Assembly (NCBI RefSeq): GCF_947623445.1
Contig: NC_135242.1
Span: 16,368,001 to 16,432,000 of the forward strand
From: Clavelina lepadiformis
Lineage: Eukaryota > Chordata > Ascidiacea > Aplousobranchia > Clavelinidae
DNA length: 64,000 nt
Direction: 5' to 3'
The position numbers and the translations under genes were made by a program. The notes under the pieces were generated by a model that did not search any database, was not told the origin of the DNA, and worked only from the letters and a program-made list of their open reading frames with translations. Below, piece after piece: positions 51,301-63,221 of this stretch (position 1 is its first letter; each line of letters starts with the position of its first letter).

Positions 51301-54300
51301 AAAATATAAAGGAGATATATTTCAGTGACGTCATGAAACTTACCCTTTAAGCAATCCGCTAAAACTCTTAACAAAAAACATGGCATATAATCCACTGCCC
51401 TTATTTTTACACAAAATATTAGTATATAAGTATGCTGCAAGCAATCAGGCCTGTTTTATTTGAAATTTTAAACATGATGGCATGGGCATGTTTTCATTGC
51501 ATCCCTCAACGTTGAAACTAAGTTCCTCAATTTGGTTTTGCCTGTTAGGGAAAGTGGGAATACCTCGGAGACAGACTCAGCAGACTCCGGACAGGGACTT
51601 TCCCACCATTTTTTTATGACCTGCCTTAATATTAATGACAACTTTATATCAGAAGTAGTTGCTTGCCATTTTGTTTAGCTTACTGTTGGTAGTGAATGGA
51701 AGGCTAGAAAAGAAATATAGTTTTATGAAAAAAAGTGACTTTTAGTCTTTAAACTGTGTAATGCAGTGGTTCCCACAGCAGGGGTCCACGAATTATACTT
51801 TAGTTCGTCATACATAGTCTATCAAGTAACAAGTTTGAAATCGGGGGTCCACGAGAAAGAAATTATTGCAGCTAGGGATCCGCGATCAAGACAAGATTCG
51901 GAACCACCGGCGTAAAGTGTTGCTTAAAAAAATGATTGCGATGTTAAATTAATTATTTTAGTGACAGAGAGGAACGTGAATGAAGTTTACCTTGTTGTTT
52001 ATTACTTAAATTTAGAGCTCAGCAAAATTCCTGAAAATTCAAGTTTGTAGTAAACAGTGTAAATAGGGACATGTCGGACAACAGGACGTGTGATTTCGGA
52101 CTAATGACCGTATATCCTCCATTGATTAATTGACTTTATTATATGCTGCTTTTAATTGACAGTAGACGACAATGTTCTTTTTGTTAAATTTTTTTTCTTG
52201 TTTTTAAGTAACAGCAGCTTCTTATCTTAATTACATAATTAACATGACCTTGTGTGTAAAAAAATTAAAAAAAGCAATAAGTCTAGTCTAGCAATTTTTT
52301 TTCAGAAAGCTAGTATGTCACTTGATCGACAATGCTTAGTTTCTGACCAAAAATACCAGCAACCTATATTACACAATATTTAATATATCTTTTTTCTGGT
52401 ACCAAGTTATTACAAATACAATATCAGTTAAGCCGATTATGCATGGCTTCCGAATTTTCTCCAAACTTTGCAAGGAGTCATAATACTTTCAGTAAAAGTT
52501 TGGAGTAATGATCACTCCTAATACGGCGGTCTGTGGACGTTTTTACTTTTATCTCTGATCTCCGGCATTTCCAAGATTTTGCAAAATTATTTTCTTAGGA
52601 AATTTAACTTGAGTTATTGCATTCTAGTCATAAAAAATTCAAAAAAATTAACTGAAATGTAATCACCTTCCCCTATTGTATTTTTTCTCTTTTTAAGGTG
52701 TAAAAGTACAACGAAATTGCATTTCATGGCATAAGTCAATAAGGTTATTACCTGGTTTGTAAGGTGTCCAGTTAAGTCTGTACTATAATGGTCATAAGGC
52801 ATACATGTCAATCTACAATAACCATCACGATAAAAAACAACAAGGGGATTGGTACAGGCAATAAGAAAGTAATTTCTCACATCAAACTTTCTACCTTCCA
52901 GTAACAATGGATTTGTAACATACCTGAAAATAAAATAAAATAATTATTACGGTTTTGTTTTTTTTTTCTACTTGTGTTTACATTTTGCTAAGGTAATAAG
53001 CAAAATTAATTAATGAAACTTGCCGCTGTACAATTCTAGCCATTGGAATCTTAAATGGCAGTTTTCTTGAATTTTGTACATCTTCTTCAACATCAGCTAT
53101 TTTTTCTCTGAAATTGCAAACATTTTGTAAATACTATCTCATGATAAACTGCAGTGTGGTAGGCATATGATTATCACATATAAAAATAAAAGATAGAGCT
53201 CACTGTATCTTTACAATGTCTTCTTGACTTCTAATGAGATAAATTCCTTTTCCCTGATTCAAACCAGTAGGTTTGGAAATCCAAATTTCACCATCTGTAT
53301 AAAATTAGTGTACATTTACCGCTGGAAAATAGCCATGCAAATTTGGCTAAAAATATATTTCTTAAGGCAAAATGATAAATCCAAATAATAATAATAATTT
53401 TAATAAATAATTAGCAAGGATTAGAATGTTACAAATATACATAATATCATAAAGAAGTGATGAAAGTTATTTCAAACGTTATCAACAAAATGTGAAGTGA
53501 GCATACCAACATAATTATCAAAAAACATTTCTCTCTCATCTTTGACATCAAGTCTGTAACTTTCGGGCAGGAAGTCTTGGTAACGCATTATCCTAAAAAC
53601 ATTGCTTCTAATAATCTAATTCTAATGACAAGTAAAAACCAATTAATTTAACAAAAAAAAAAACTTACAAAACTATAGGTAAATTTTTTTTGTTCAGAAT
53701 TAATTAAATTAATACCACATTTCAATCAATTTTTACCAATAGAGAACAGAACACAATAAATAGTATGTAAGTAACATAGCAAGACGGTGGAAAGGGTATA
53801 ATTTAAGAAATGTTATAAATTTCTGTATACAACTCAAGAGAAAATTTAGTAAATCTTTTATTTTGCATACTTTGGTTTTCCTTTTTTAACTTTATTCATC
53901 ACACGGTCATATTCTCGTAATGAGGTCAACAAGCCAATTTTTGTTGTGAGCAGTTTATTGTTAGGTATTTGGTAGCACAACTGCTCTCCTGAGAGTAAAA
54001 ATAATTCGAAAAAATTTTAGTTGGTTATTTATATTATAAAGATAAATCTTAAGTTTTAATAAAACAATGATTGGTTGTAAACCATATATTGGTTGGGGCA
54101 TAAAATAGCAACAAAAAATATCAAAAACATTTCAACTATATATACAGTACAGCTTAATTAACGAACAATCAAAATCGAACTTAAAAGATTGGGGTCTTTT
54201 CTTTTCATAGTTAAATTACATTTTCAAATATGGTATATACCAGGGCTACTCAACTGGCGGATAGCGGTCCGAATGTGGACCTTTTCAGTGTTGAGTCCGG

Positions 54301-56039
54301 ACCTTATCTGTCTCAGTATTTACGCAAACGAAATCAATCATCGTTAATTTTGTTATTCCTGGTTATTCAATTAATCAGCGAGTGTGTAAGTGGTAGCTCA
54401 AACTTATCTTCTAGCAGTTTTTGTTAATAGGTCGTTTGTCAATCGGGGCAGCCGGCATTTTGCGCCATCTTTTGTTGAGAAAACACACAAGTTTAATACA
54501 AAACCACTAAAGAAATGTAGCCTTCGACAGCGCTGTTTCTGGGTAAAGCCCATCATCAGCAAGGTGCTAATTGTAACCGATATAGAAACTTTATGAAGTC
54601 ACAATGACATTTGTGACTTCATAAGGACACCAGCTTTTTAACAAAACCAAGTCAGCGTTTTCAAACATGAACTTCAAAAAGAATAAATTTCGCATCTGTA
54701 TGACCAATGAACCTTCACCAGCCTTCGACTCGCTCTCACTACTTTAGAACCAAGATTTAAAGAACTAGCAAGAAATAAGAAATACCAATTCTCCCACTAG
54801 CTGTAACTAACAGAACAATAAATAAATTTTGCTTATTGCTTTTGCTAATACCGCTTTACCGGATTTTGTATATACCATATTTCATGTGTTGTGTTAAAAA
54901 ATCCAGAGAATTTAATATTTTAAAATCCAGAGATTTTAAAATTAAATTAATACCCATCCAGAGAATTATATTATTTTAAATATTGTATTTTAATACGTTT
55001 GTATGACTGTAAATTATTTCAAGAGAGTTATAACGGACATAAGCAAATTTTGAACTTTTGTAACTGGACCTTTGCTAAAAATAGTAGAGTAGCCCTGGTA
55101 TATACGGTACCGTATATCGGAATACCACACAACTACATTTAATTCAAACGAAATCTGCTAACTTACTTAATGTCATTGACAAAATACTAAGAACATTAAG
55201 AATTAAATATCACTGTTTCATACAATACATAAACTATAATAAATGAAAAATTGCAAATCAATCTTTTTGTCAAATGAAGCAAAAGTAAAGATTGCCTACC
55301 CTCTCGAAAGCAGTGATAGTTGTTGTGTGCTTTAATCTCACACCATTTTAGTTTAAAATCTTCACGATTTTTGTCATGGATTCTTTCCCACCCAAGTGTG
55401 GTTAAATTTTCTTCAACCCTGAAACCAAGGGTTTTGGTGTAAGATTTTAAATGTTAAACAGTGCATAACAAAATGATGGATTAAAATTTTATAATGGATT
55501 GACGTTAACTTTTTAATCTACTGACTGCTAAGAAAACAAGTACTTGCACAACTAAGCTATGATTACATATCACCAGGGGCCCAGTTCACAAGTTCATACG
55601 AATTTTTCTGCCATAAAAATGTTTGAAAAAATTGCTTCAAAAACATCATCATCAAAATCACTTACCACTGCCTTTCGTGTTTAACTATTCCCTAAACATT
55701 GACTATCACTGTCTGTGTAAAAAAGAAGAATATTGTTGTCTGTCAAAATATGTACTTACATGTGAGTTCCATTGTTGCCTCCAATATAAAAGAAAGCTTT
55801 AGGTTTGCGACTGTATCTTCTACGAGAATGAGAAACTACATTGGGTGCTTCATTTTCATCTACATCCTCCTCTTCCTCTTCATCATAACTTATAGATCTG
55901 TTGAGAACATATAAAAGCATAAACCAGCACCATAAAAAGAAATAATCAAATACTTTATACAAAGCATGACTCAATACTTCTTCTCTTTCTCAGGTAAAAC
56001 ACTTTTTTCAGGGATTTCTTTGATGTCTTCTGTTTCCAT
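45371..56039 (-). CDS. TTLL10: TTLL10-type tubulin polyglycylase with long C-terminal tail
   Basis: Tubulin-tyrosine-ligase-like enzyme; TTLL10 elongates glycine chains on axonemal tubulin. Exons: 55978-56039, 55760-55897, 55300-55418, 53871-53988, 53507-53592, 53204-53294, 53024-53107, 52752-52923, 51157-51297, 50949-51065, 50711-50804, 50266-50468, 49854-50145, 49591-49766, 48770-48899, 48326-48526, 47975-48076, 47756-47823, 47174-47288, 46888-46992, 46307-46473, 45371-45946. All phases agree, giving 1118 residues. An acidic N-terminus precedes the TTL core: AFFYIGGNNGTH, DFKLKWCEIK, YQIPNNKLLTTKIGLL, ATP-binding KPTGLNQGKGI (182-192), EGRKFDVRNYFLIACTNP, HLTNQFMQKKSPLY, FFDLIGCDFL and LLEMNCNPALHTNCE (from about 379, with the E-x-N metal ligands). 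RIMPLTSQRNFALLYNG ends the TTLL10-like part. About 640 further residues are Ser/Thr/Asn/Gln-rich and disordered, with no vertebrate equivalent I know. The intron after 53024 has a GC donor. Tail exons rest on splice and phase evidence only. Confidence 0.92.
51764..51909. mobile_element. Short hAT-like MITE in TTLL10 intron 8
   Basis: Ends CAGTGGTTCCCAC and TTCGGAACCACCG are inverted copies 146 bp apart. Flanks GTGTAATG (51756-51763) and GCGTAAAG (51910-51917) agree at 6 of 8 positions, as in a decayed 8-bp duplication. Inside, 'gggtccacga' occurs twice. Confidence 0.6.
54241..55097. mobile_element. hAT-type element with perfect 8-bp target duplication, in TTLL10 intron 3
   Basis: Ends CAGGGCTACTCAAC and GTAGAGTAGCCCTG are inverted copies. 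Both flanks are GTATATAC (54233-54240 and 55098-55105). At 857 bp it is larger than the other MITEs here and has no transposase frame. It carries a hammerhead-ribozyme-like sequence on the minus strand at 54520-54566, which suggests that part of its interior came from another element. Confidence 0.9.
54520..54566 (-). ncRNA. Hammerhead ribozyme-like motif (type I, minimal)
   Basis: On the minus strand the conserved parts occur in order. Core CTGATGA (54559-54553) is followed by stem II TGGG-CTTTA-CCCA, then GAA, stem III ACA-GCGC-TGT, and the cleavage-site nucleotide C after U. Stem I is formed by CCTT before the core and AAGG after the cleavage site. The only visible defect is a G-G mismatch at the innermost stem I position. 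Short stem III forms are known from Penelope-like elements and retrozymes. Activity is not established. Confidence 0.5.
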
Positions 56040-59000
56040 TTAACCTAAAGTGAAAAATCGCTGTTCAATCCAAATAGTTGTTGAATAATATAAATTAACA
56101 TTGCAAATTGGTTTAGAATTTTAAAACTTAAAAATCCATTACATGCGTGCATAATCTGCATAAATGCAAGCATGATTTCATAAAAAGTATAGTTCAACTT
56201 TTATTGGTTTTAGTAATATACTAATGGTGCCAGAACACAACAGTTCTACAAAAAGAATTTTAGTAAACTTACCCAAAAATTACTAAAGTAACATTGATTA
56301 TAGAAAGTCAATCTAGCAGTTCCATTGTGAAAAATTTGCAAACTTTGCAGATTGAAAAACTTAAGCATAAAATTATTTTACTAAAATAAACTTGAGAAGG
56401 CTTTCTGAAAATATAACGTAACATGAACTATATCATACATGATGAATACTATAAAAAACATTAACGATTACCGTAATTAAATACCAAATGACTACCAACA
56501 GTTTCTGCAATTTAAGTGAATTTGCTCCAACATAGCTCTCAAAAAAGTGCTAGTGCCATGCTTTAGATTTGACACTCCTTGACATAGACGATGTTAAAAG
56601 GTGATTCCTACAATGATTGTCATCATTGCTTAACCTTGCTTTCATGAATACATATTTCAATTATATCAACTTCAGCTGAGACAATCTTTGTATACCTTAA
56701 AATATCTTATTGAGCCATTTCAGCTTCAAGTTAACAAGCTTTTACTGCATGCTCAGTGATAAGAAATCTTTTACTAGCTCAAGTTAAAGTTTGTCTCAGG
56801 TTTTATTCGAATTGTATTATTTTTTACTATTGACTGTGGGAAGTGAAAAATTAAGGCACCAACCTTGTTACAGCACAATAAAATAGAAAGAAACATGCTT
56901 ACAAACAATCAATGAGTCAAAGAAAAGCAACAAAGCTGTAGAAGCTGAAAATGTACAATATGTAACTACAGTATAACAATGGAAGTTTAGCACGGCTAAC
57001 AAACAAAAAGTTCATGATATTGTAAATACTAGAATAAAATCAACACACCAAAAAAAACGCCAAAAACACACACTCAAGGCAACTGATTCTTATGTTAAAA
57101 TGCACACCGGGAAGTATTGATGACATGGTTGCAATTAGCCTACAAAGAGAAGCTTGGTACACTCGCATAAAAAATTTACTTTAAACAACACAGGTTACAT
57201 GGATTGTGAGTCGTTGACATGCACATGAATAGTTTAAATATAATCGCATCTAAAGAAACACCATCCGAAGGATCGAAATGCCAATTCTATGGCCAGTATG
57301 GGGGTCAATATCCGATCTCTCTATTGCAGTGCATGAAAGTGTGCAAATAAAAAAATAACGTTTAAAAAACAGCATACATCTATGTTCTCATAAACAGATT
57401 AGAATTATTTGTTAAGAGAGATAAACATATGCTGGTGTAGTGTGCAAATTTAGATTAGGTCTTGGTTAACTATGCTGGTTTTTAAGTCTAGTTTTAGACA
57501 GAAAACTGAGAAAAATTAGCTTTAAAAGTAAATTTTTTTGGTGAAATTGTGACAGCCAAATTACTATATTACAATACTAAAACTTCAGATTTGTAAATAA
57601 AAATTTAAATTAATTTATTTACATATTTTTATTTTTTGCTATTGACTGTGGGAAGACATAAAAAGGTATTTATCAACAGTGCATGCCAGAGAAAGTTACA
57701 TATTCAATAGACGGCTGAAATGTGGCGAGGCTGCGAGGCTTAAACAAGCAAGATTGTGCTTGAAAACTAGAAATTGAACTATATTCAAATTATAGAAATC
57801 ATGGCTTGCATCCACACAAAATTTAAAGGCTATTAATATGCACATCAACTCAACTAACATGCACTCAACATGTTCACCACAACATAAAAGAAAATTAACT
57901 AGAAAAGGCCTATTGTTTGAATAGGGGTGCATTCCTTGTGATGGTTACGTCATAGGTCAATTTGATGTCCATTACGAAAGCATCAAAAACATTATGCCAA
58001 CTGCGATTTCTAAAAAAGGTAGACACTTTGCTCTTTTTGGTCTAAACAAGAAAAATGGGAGAGAAAACTGAACTTGCAGTTGTACTAAGACATGAGTTTG
58101 CTTCGTATCACGTCAAGTTTACGCTTTATTTATTTACGCTACGTTTTATATCACAAATAATGTTCGTGGTATTATTTTCTTGAAATATTACGCAAGAAAC
58201 ATCTTTGTCATAAAAACCACACTACTCTGGCGGCTGTTGTTACTTTAGGAGCGAGGTACAATTGAAGATTGATAACTTGTTTTGCTTCTGCTGCGATGGT
58301 ATGAGTTCCCATTCCTCAAACGGCGTGACTATGCTGTTAGTTGCTTAATTCTGTCTATGCATTTTACTAAATTATAAAATTCCCATTTTTATTTATTGTC
58401 AGACACAAAGGCTTACGCCTTTCGGCAAAACTTACTGCTGCTACATTGCACAGTAGTAACAACTGAAAGAGAGAGAGAAGGAAAGATTGCAAACATTACA
58501 TCAGTATATATATAGCAGTCACATCAGCTCATGATTGATTAATTATCTGTACGTCATTAACGAGAATTTAAGTGTGGTCAGCAAATGTATCACAAGATCC
58601 CATAATCAAATTTCTGCATTTTTAAAACAACCCATGACTTGTGACGTAACCGTCATAACGCCACTTGACCATAGCTCACTCCGAATATCTTTCGCATAGA
58701 CTAAATCATGGTTGTTTGAGTACTAATCCAAAATAGGTAACAAAGAATAAGGACTTCTGCGTACGCCATTACGGCAAAATTGCGTCTTCTGCACGAACTG
58801 CCCCACTTTTTAGTTTACTAGTTGATGGGCAGATGGGACTACTCTTGCATGCCTCTATGGATGGTTTGTTGGCATAGCTTCTAAACCCAAGTTAATTGAA
58901 CTTTTCATAATTCAATGCTGTTTTTATTTGCAAAGGTAACCTGCACTAGATCTATTTGCCTAATAAACTTAGTACTAATACCTAACCGAGGCCTCTGGTC

Positions 59001-59508
59001 TAGCCTATCAACTTGATGGCTGAATACTTGAATTGAAGGTCAGGTTACCAAGATACCAACGCTATTGTGATCACTGAAGCGCGGTAACAGCTGATTTACG
59101 CTCAGCGTCCCCTCGTGTTCAGTATCACCAACTTCCCGTAGATTTTTTACGAGTTTGTTGAAATAAAAAAAAGGAAAACTCAACGAGCTGATTACGCTGC
59201 AAACACAACAGGAATTACACAAAAAATCAAGATCTTGAAAATTAAAAATAATTCCTCGAAAGTTTTTGTAAACTTTCGATGATAATATAAATTCATGAAC
59301 TACGATGGTTGTTATGGATATGGGCCAATAACGGTAAAATCAGTTGGACACTTTTGGACAAGTTTTGCTTCTTTGAAATGTGATCAACACATTTACCCCG
59401 TTTCCATGTCCAAGGAGAAACTTGGCTGACACACGGCAGACTTACCCTATACCTCGAGGCCTAGTACGGCTTGCGTTTCCATGTCTGATTTTGGGATCGG
59501 TCTGGCTG

Positions 59509-60080
59509 GGAAAATTTATAAATTTTACGCAAATGCAAAACAAATTATGAAAGCAAGATTCACCAAGCACTTTTTATTAAGCAATTGAATCCAATCCTAT
59601 AATAAACGAGTCTATGAAAATGGTTCATCGTTTTTAGGAAAAGTTTATAACTAATCTGCCTATCCCCAGCCCGTAATTACTTGTGTTACACTACTTTTTA
59701 CCGTAATCCGATCAGTTAATGCTATTTTATTTTGCAACTTTCCTTTCGCAATGTTTGCCACAGCTTTGCTGCAACAGCTTGTTATTTTGAACAATGCCTT
59801 TGCATCTATCATTATTATCGTTTACTAAACTTTACTCTATCGTCTTGTCTGAAACTCAAAATTTCGCATCCTCTTTTCTTGCAGCTACTTCCGTACGGAG
59901 TTGTTATAAATATTTACACAGCTTTGATTTTAATATTTACATTTGTTTCTCACTCTGATGAAGGACATATATTCCTATCCGAAATATGTTATTTCTTGTA
60001 CATCGTTAATAAATTATGTTGCCTGCGCTAGTTGCTTTGTTTGCAACTTTATGATATTTAGGGTTGACTTCTACTCTTCC
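59509..60080 (+). repeat. Dispersed repeat, copy B
   Basis: This matches copy A (6840-7935) in inverted orientation, without the roughly 530-bp middle part of copy A. On the plus strand at 59955-59985 it has CTGATGA, a short imperfect hairpin, and GAAA, parallel to the hammerhead-like motif of copy A but more decayed. The plus frame at 59732-60031 is a by-product of the repeat. Confidence 0.8.
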
Positions 60081-61589
60081 TAATACGTTATTTTTAAGTA
60101 ATGAATTTGCGAGCAGCTTATATCAGAATTTATGGGCCAATTGTTACGGTTCCCTAACCGTAATCAGCTGATTTAGTTCACCTATACAGGATACTTCACA
60201 GGCACAGCATAACACAACAGTAATTACATACTGCTTTAAAAATCATATGCAAATTCCCGATCTTCGGATGTGTAATGATCTTAAATCGCCCTACGTTTTG
60301 GCCGCTAATATTAAGCCTTGCCGTTGAGCCACCTATTTTTGAAGGCCCGATAACGGCGCAGTTCGAGCCTAGTACTAAGTCTGCGTAAGTTGCGTCACTT
60401 TCGTATACGGAAAGTAAGGCCAATTATACTAAGCCTGAAAAGTGGGCATGGAAATGGGATAATTTTGTCTTTGATTCGATCTGATTTTGTATAATTTTAT
60501 TTTGATTCACGTAATTTAAGCTCAGAGCAAGCACTCTATCTATTTGAATATAGAAGTCGCACGAAATGACTTAAAACGAAAAACAGAAGGCGCATGGGAT
60601 GATACATAAAGATTACTGTTTAAAAGACCTGCAGCGTACAATTTAGAAGTGTGAAATCATTTTGTTATCAACAAAGAAGACACGAAGAAGTGAGCGTAAC
60701 TACCGCACATATACGTAGCTAATCACTGATTAACAACATAGCAAATTTTATGTAACTTATATGGTAATGGTCAAATAAATTTACAAAGTAATTACACCAC
60801 AATAAGTACGTCATGCAGCCCTTATAATAGGCGTTACATGGTTAGAAGAATGGGTAGCCTATGCAAAAGGTCGATTCACTATTTGGGGTTTAATTGAAGT
60901 TACACTTAGATTAAAAGGTAGATTTAAGTTAAGTTACCATGTTATAGCTTATAACACTTTGGGTTTGTTGGCCGTGTTGACGCTAATAACTTTTTTACAT
61001 TCTCGTATTATTCCGTAACGCACGTTTATGCCGTCGAGGCCTTGCCATATTTGCCCATCTAAAATTTTGTGGAAGTTATTATCTTAACTGCTAATATGCT
61101 TGCGACCACCTGTGTTAGCACAAGTTTTCGTCCACACATTGAAGGGGGAAAGTAAAATGAATGATTGAACATTTAAGTTAGGCCAACAAGAAACTATGAT
61201 AAATAGCTTCAACCGCACAATTTTTCAACATGAAATAATGGCAACCATAAATTTATTATGGCATGAAATAAGACGATTTTGATTAAAAGATGTACCGAAT
61301 GTTTTCAAGAAAGAAACTGCGGCTTCTGTTCGAGAAAATACATTAACTAAAGTTACATGCAATTAACAACTATGCGCGGAAAATGCTTCGGGAATGAGTG
61401 ACCAATTTTAGAGGCGGAGTCGTAACTAAAAGAGCGGCAGCTGCAGCCTGTCCCTGCTATTGCTTGCTGCTCAGTGACTGACAGACTGCTGTTCGTAACA
61501 TAATTGATAGCAGTTCAGTTTTTCAACAAAGTCAGCGGCTTAAATCTGGATTTCTTCCAAGAAAGTTGCACATTGATGCCTTGCCCAAA

Positions 61590-61720
61590 TACGTGCACTT
61601 ACCCTTTTGGCAAGGCATTACAACGGTGTATAGCGTCACTGGGTAAGTGGGTATCGAACACATTATTGTGAAGCCAGCGCTCGAACCACTCGATTACTGA
61701 ACGGAACAGTAAACAATAAC
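61590..61720 (-). repeat. tRNA-derived SINE fragment
   Basis: On the minus strand a tRNA-like head reads ATCGAGTGGTTCGAGCGC (A-box region) and, about 30 bases later, TGTTCGATACCCAC (B-box). It is followed by CCGTTGTAATGCC and GGGCAAGGCA. It is not a functional tRNA gene, because no acceptor stem closes. The layout resembles tRNA-Ser-like SINE heads with a 'tgcc...gggcaaggca' body, apparently the same superfamily as the piece at 24160-24370. Confidence 0.55.
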
Positions 61721-63221
61721 AAGGTGCTATTTGAAAACAGCAAGCTGTTGTACAACAATAACTCCTGTTCTTCTGATTACGGCCCTGTCTCTCTAAATCA
61801 TTCGTCAGCAATTTCATGGCGCATTAATAGCCGGGTGCTATACTGATCACCAAATGCAGGGTGCCGGAATTTTTTTGACAGGTGGGTGGGGAGCAAAATA
61901 TAAAAACGTATGCTTTATGAATGTTATTTTGACATTATTGCGTCATAACATAACACATATATAACGAAATGTAAGCTTTTTGTAACATATTAACAAAAAA
62001 TCTGTTTTAATGTTACTTCTTTAAAGTCATAAACTGCGCAAATTGCCCTTGTGCTTGTAAAGAATAAAAAGGCTTGGGGTACAATTGCCTCTTATTTTCC
62101 GGCGCCACTCAAAAACAGAGCGCTGCACATGGTGACTTCACAAAAAATGTTAACATATTCTCAGTTAAAACTGCTTTTTCAGCGCTATACTGTAGTTGTA
62201 AAGCTCTTGCATGGTTACTGATAGCATAACTTACGTAAGTATAGATAGATATCTCATATTTAGCCCAGTTTTCAACTGCTTCATTGAAGTATAATTTTTT
62301 TATGGCAATATTCGTCATTTTTATGCAAATCGATTTTTTATTATTGGTTTCTCCAAGTTGTTTAAAAACATGACTGTATTGGTTCCATAGTGATTGCACC
62401 CAAGCGGAACTGCAACCACAGAGGATTGCACCAACACGCAATTGCACATGTTCGGGCTTTGGGACTTCAAGAAACAAGTACTGTAATACATTAGGAAATA
62501 CGTTACGTACGTACCATGAATAACAGTTAAATGATTTAGGAAATCATATTTTGCCTAACAGGTGGGTTACATGCATAGATATAATATAAATACTGATACC
62601 CATGACAAGTACGTAACGTATTTTCTTATGTGTTACAGTCCCCAAGTCCAAACGTGTCTCGTGTGCATTACCCTGGCCACCGACTGTGCTAGATTATTAC
62701 AACGTAGGTATGCGGTGTCCAAATTTAAGTTACGCAAAGACTTTTCTATACCACAACGCAAACAAAATTTTATTATGAAAAATATTGTAATACATTACAG
62801 AAACTGAGGTACCTTATGCTCAAACAGTATTTAAATTGTCATGCAACCATTTCTGGAATGTTTCCTATGGTTTAAGTATAACATTCTTTGCAATTAACTT
62901 ACCGTCTTTCAAAGTTCAATCCCAGCAGCAAAGCTCAAAATATTCTGACTATTACAGTATCAAAAATATACGTTTTTACATGGAAATTGTTAAAGGATTG
63001 TATAAAAACGCATCATCTGACTACTGTGTGAACCATAAAATAGTGACTGGAGCTCATCCTTTGCCATAAACAAAAGTAATGTTGGTGGCTTGCATAAGCT
63101 TGGTGCTAACCAATAAAACCATTTTATCTCTATTGAGTTCTGTGGCAAAATGCTTGATGCTGCACCACTGTAACCACTTGAATTGCTGCTGGACAATCAA
63201 CCTGATGAAAAATGATAGACA

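Larger units (their letters stand above)
56040..63221. other. Long gene-poor region right of TTLL10
   Basis: The region starts with the TTLL10 upstream sequence, including an acceptor-like 'tttttcactttag' ending five bases before its ATG. It holds copy B of the dispersed repeat (59509-60080) and a tRNA-SINE-like piece (61590-61720). No other exon was supported. The minus frame 62109-62477 (122 codons) and the frames around 62560-63070 lack family features. Confidence 0.55.

Noticed and set aside
59732..60031. 99-codon hydrophobic plus-strand frame
   Set aside because: It lies inside copy B of a dispersed repeat; the matching region of copy A does not keep the frame.
61640..61712. Possible functional tRNA gene on the minus strand
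   Set aside because: A- and B-box-like sequences are present, but no acceptor-stem pairing closes the structure; it is better explained as a SINE head.
62109..62477. 122-codon minus-strand frame
   Set aside because: No family features and no convincing splice or start context. It remains possible but unsupported.
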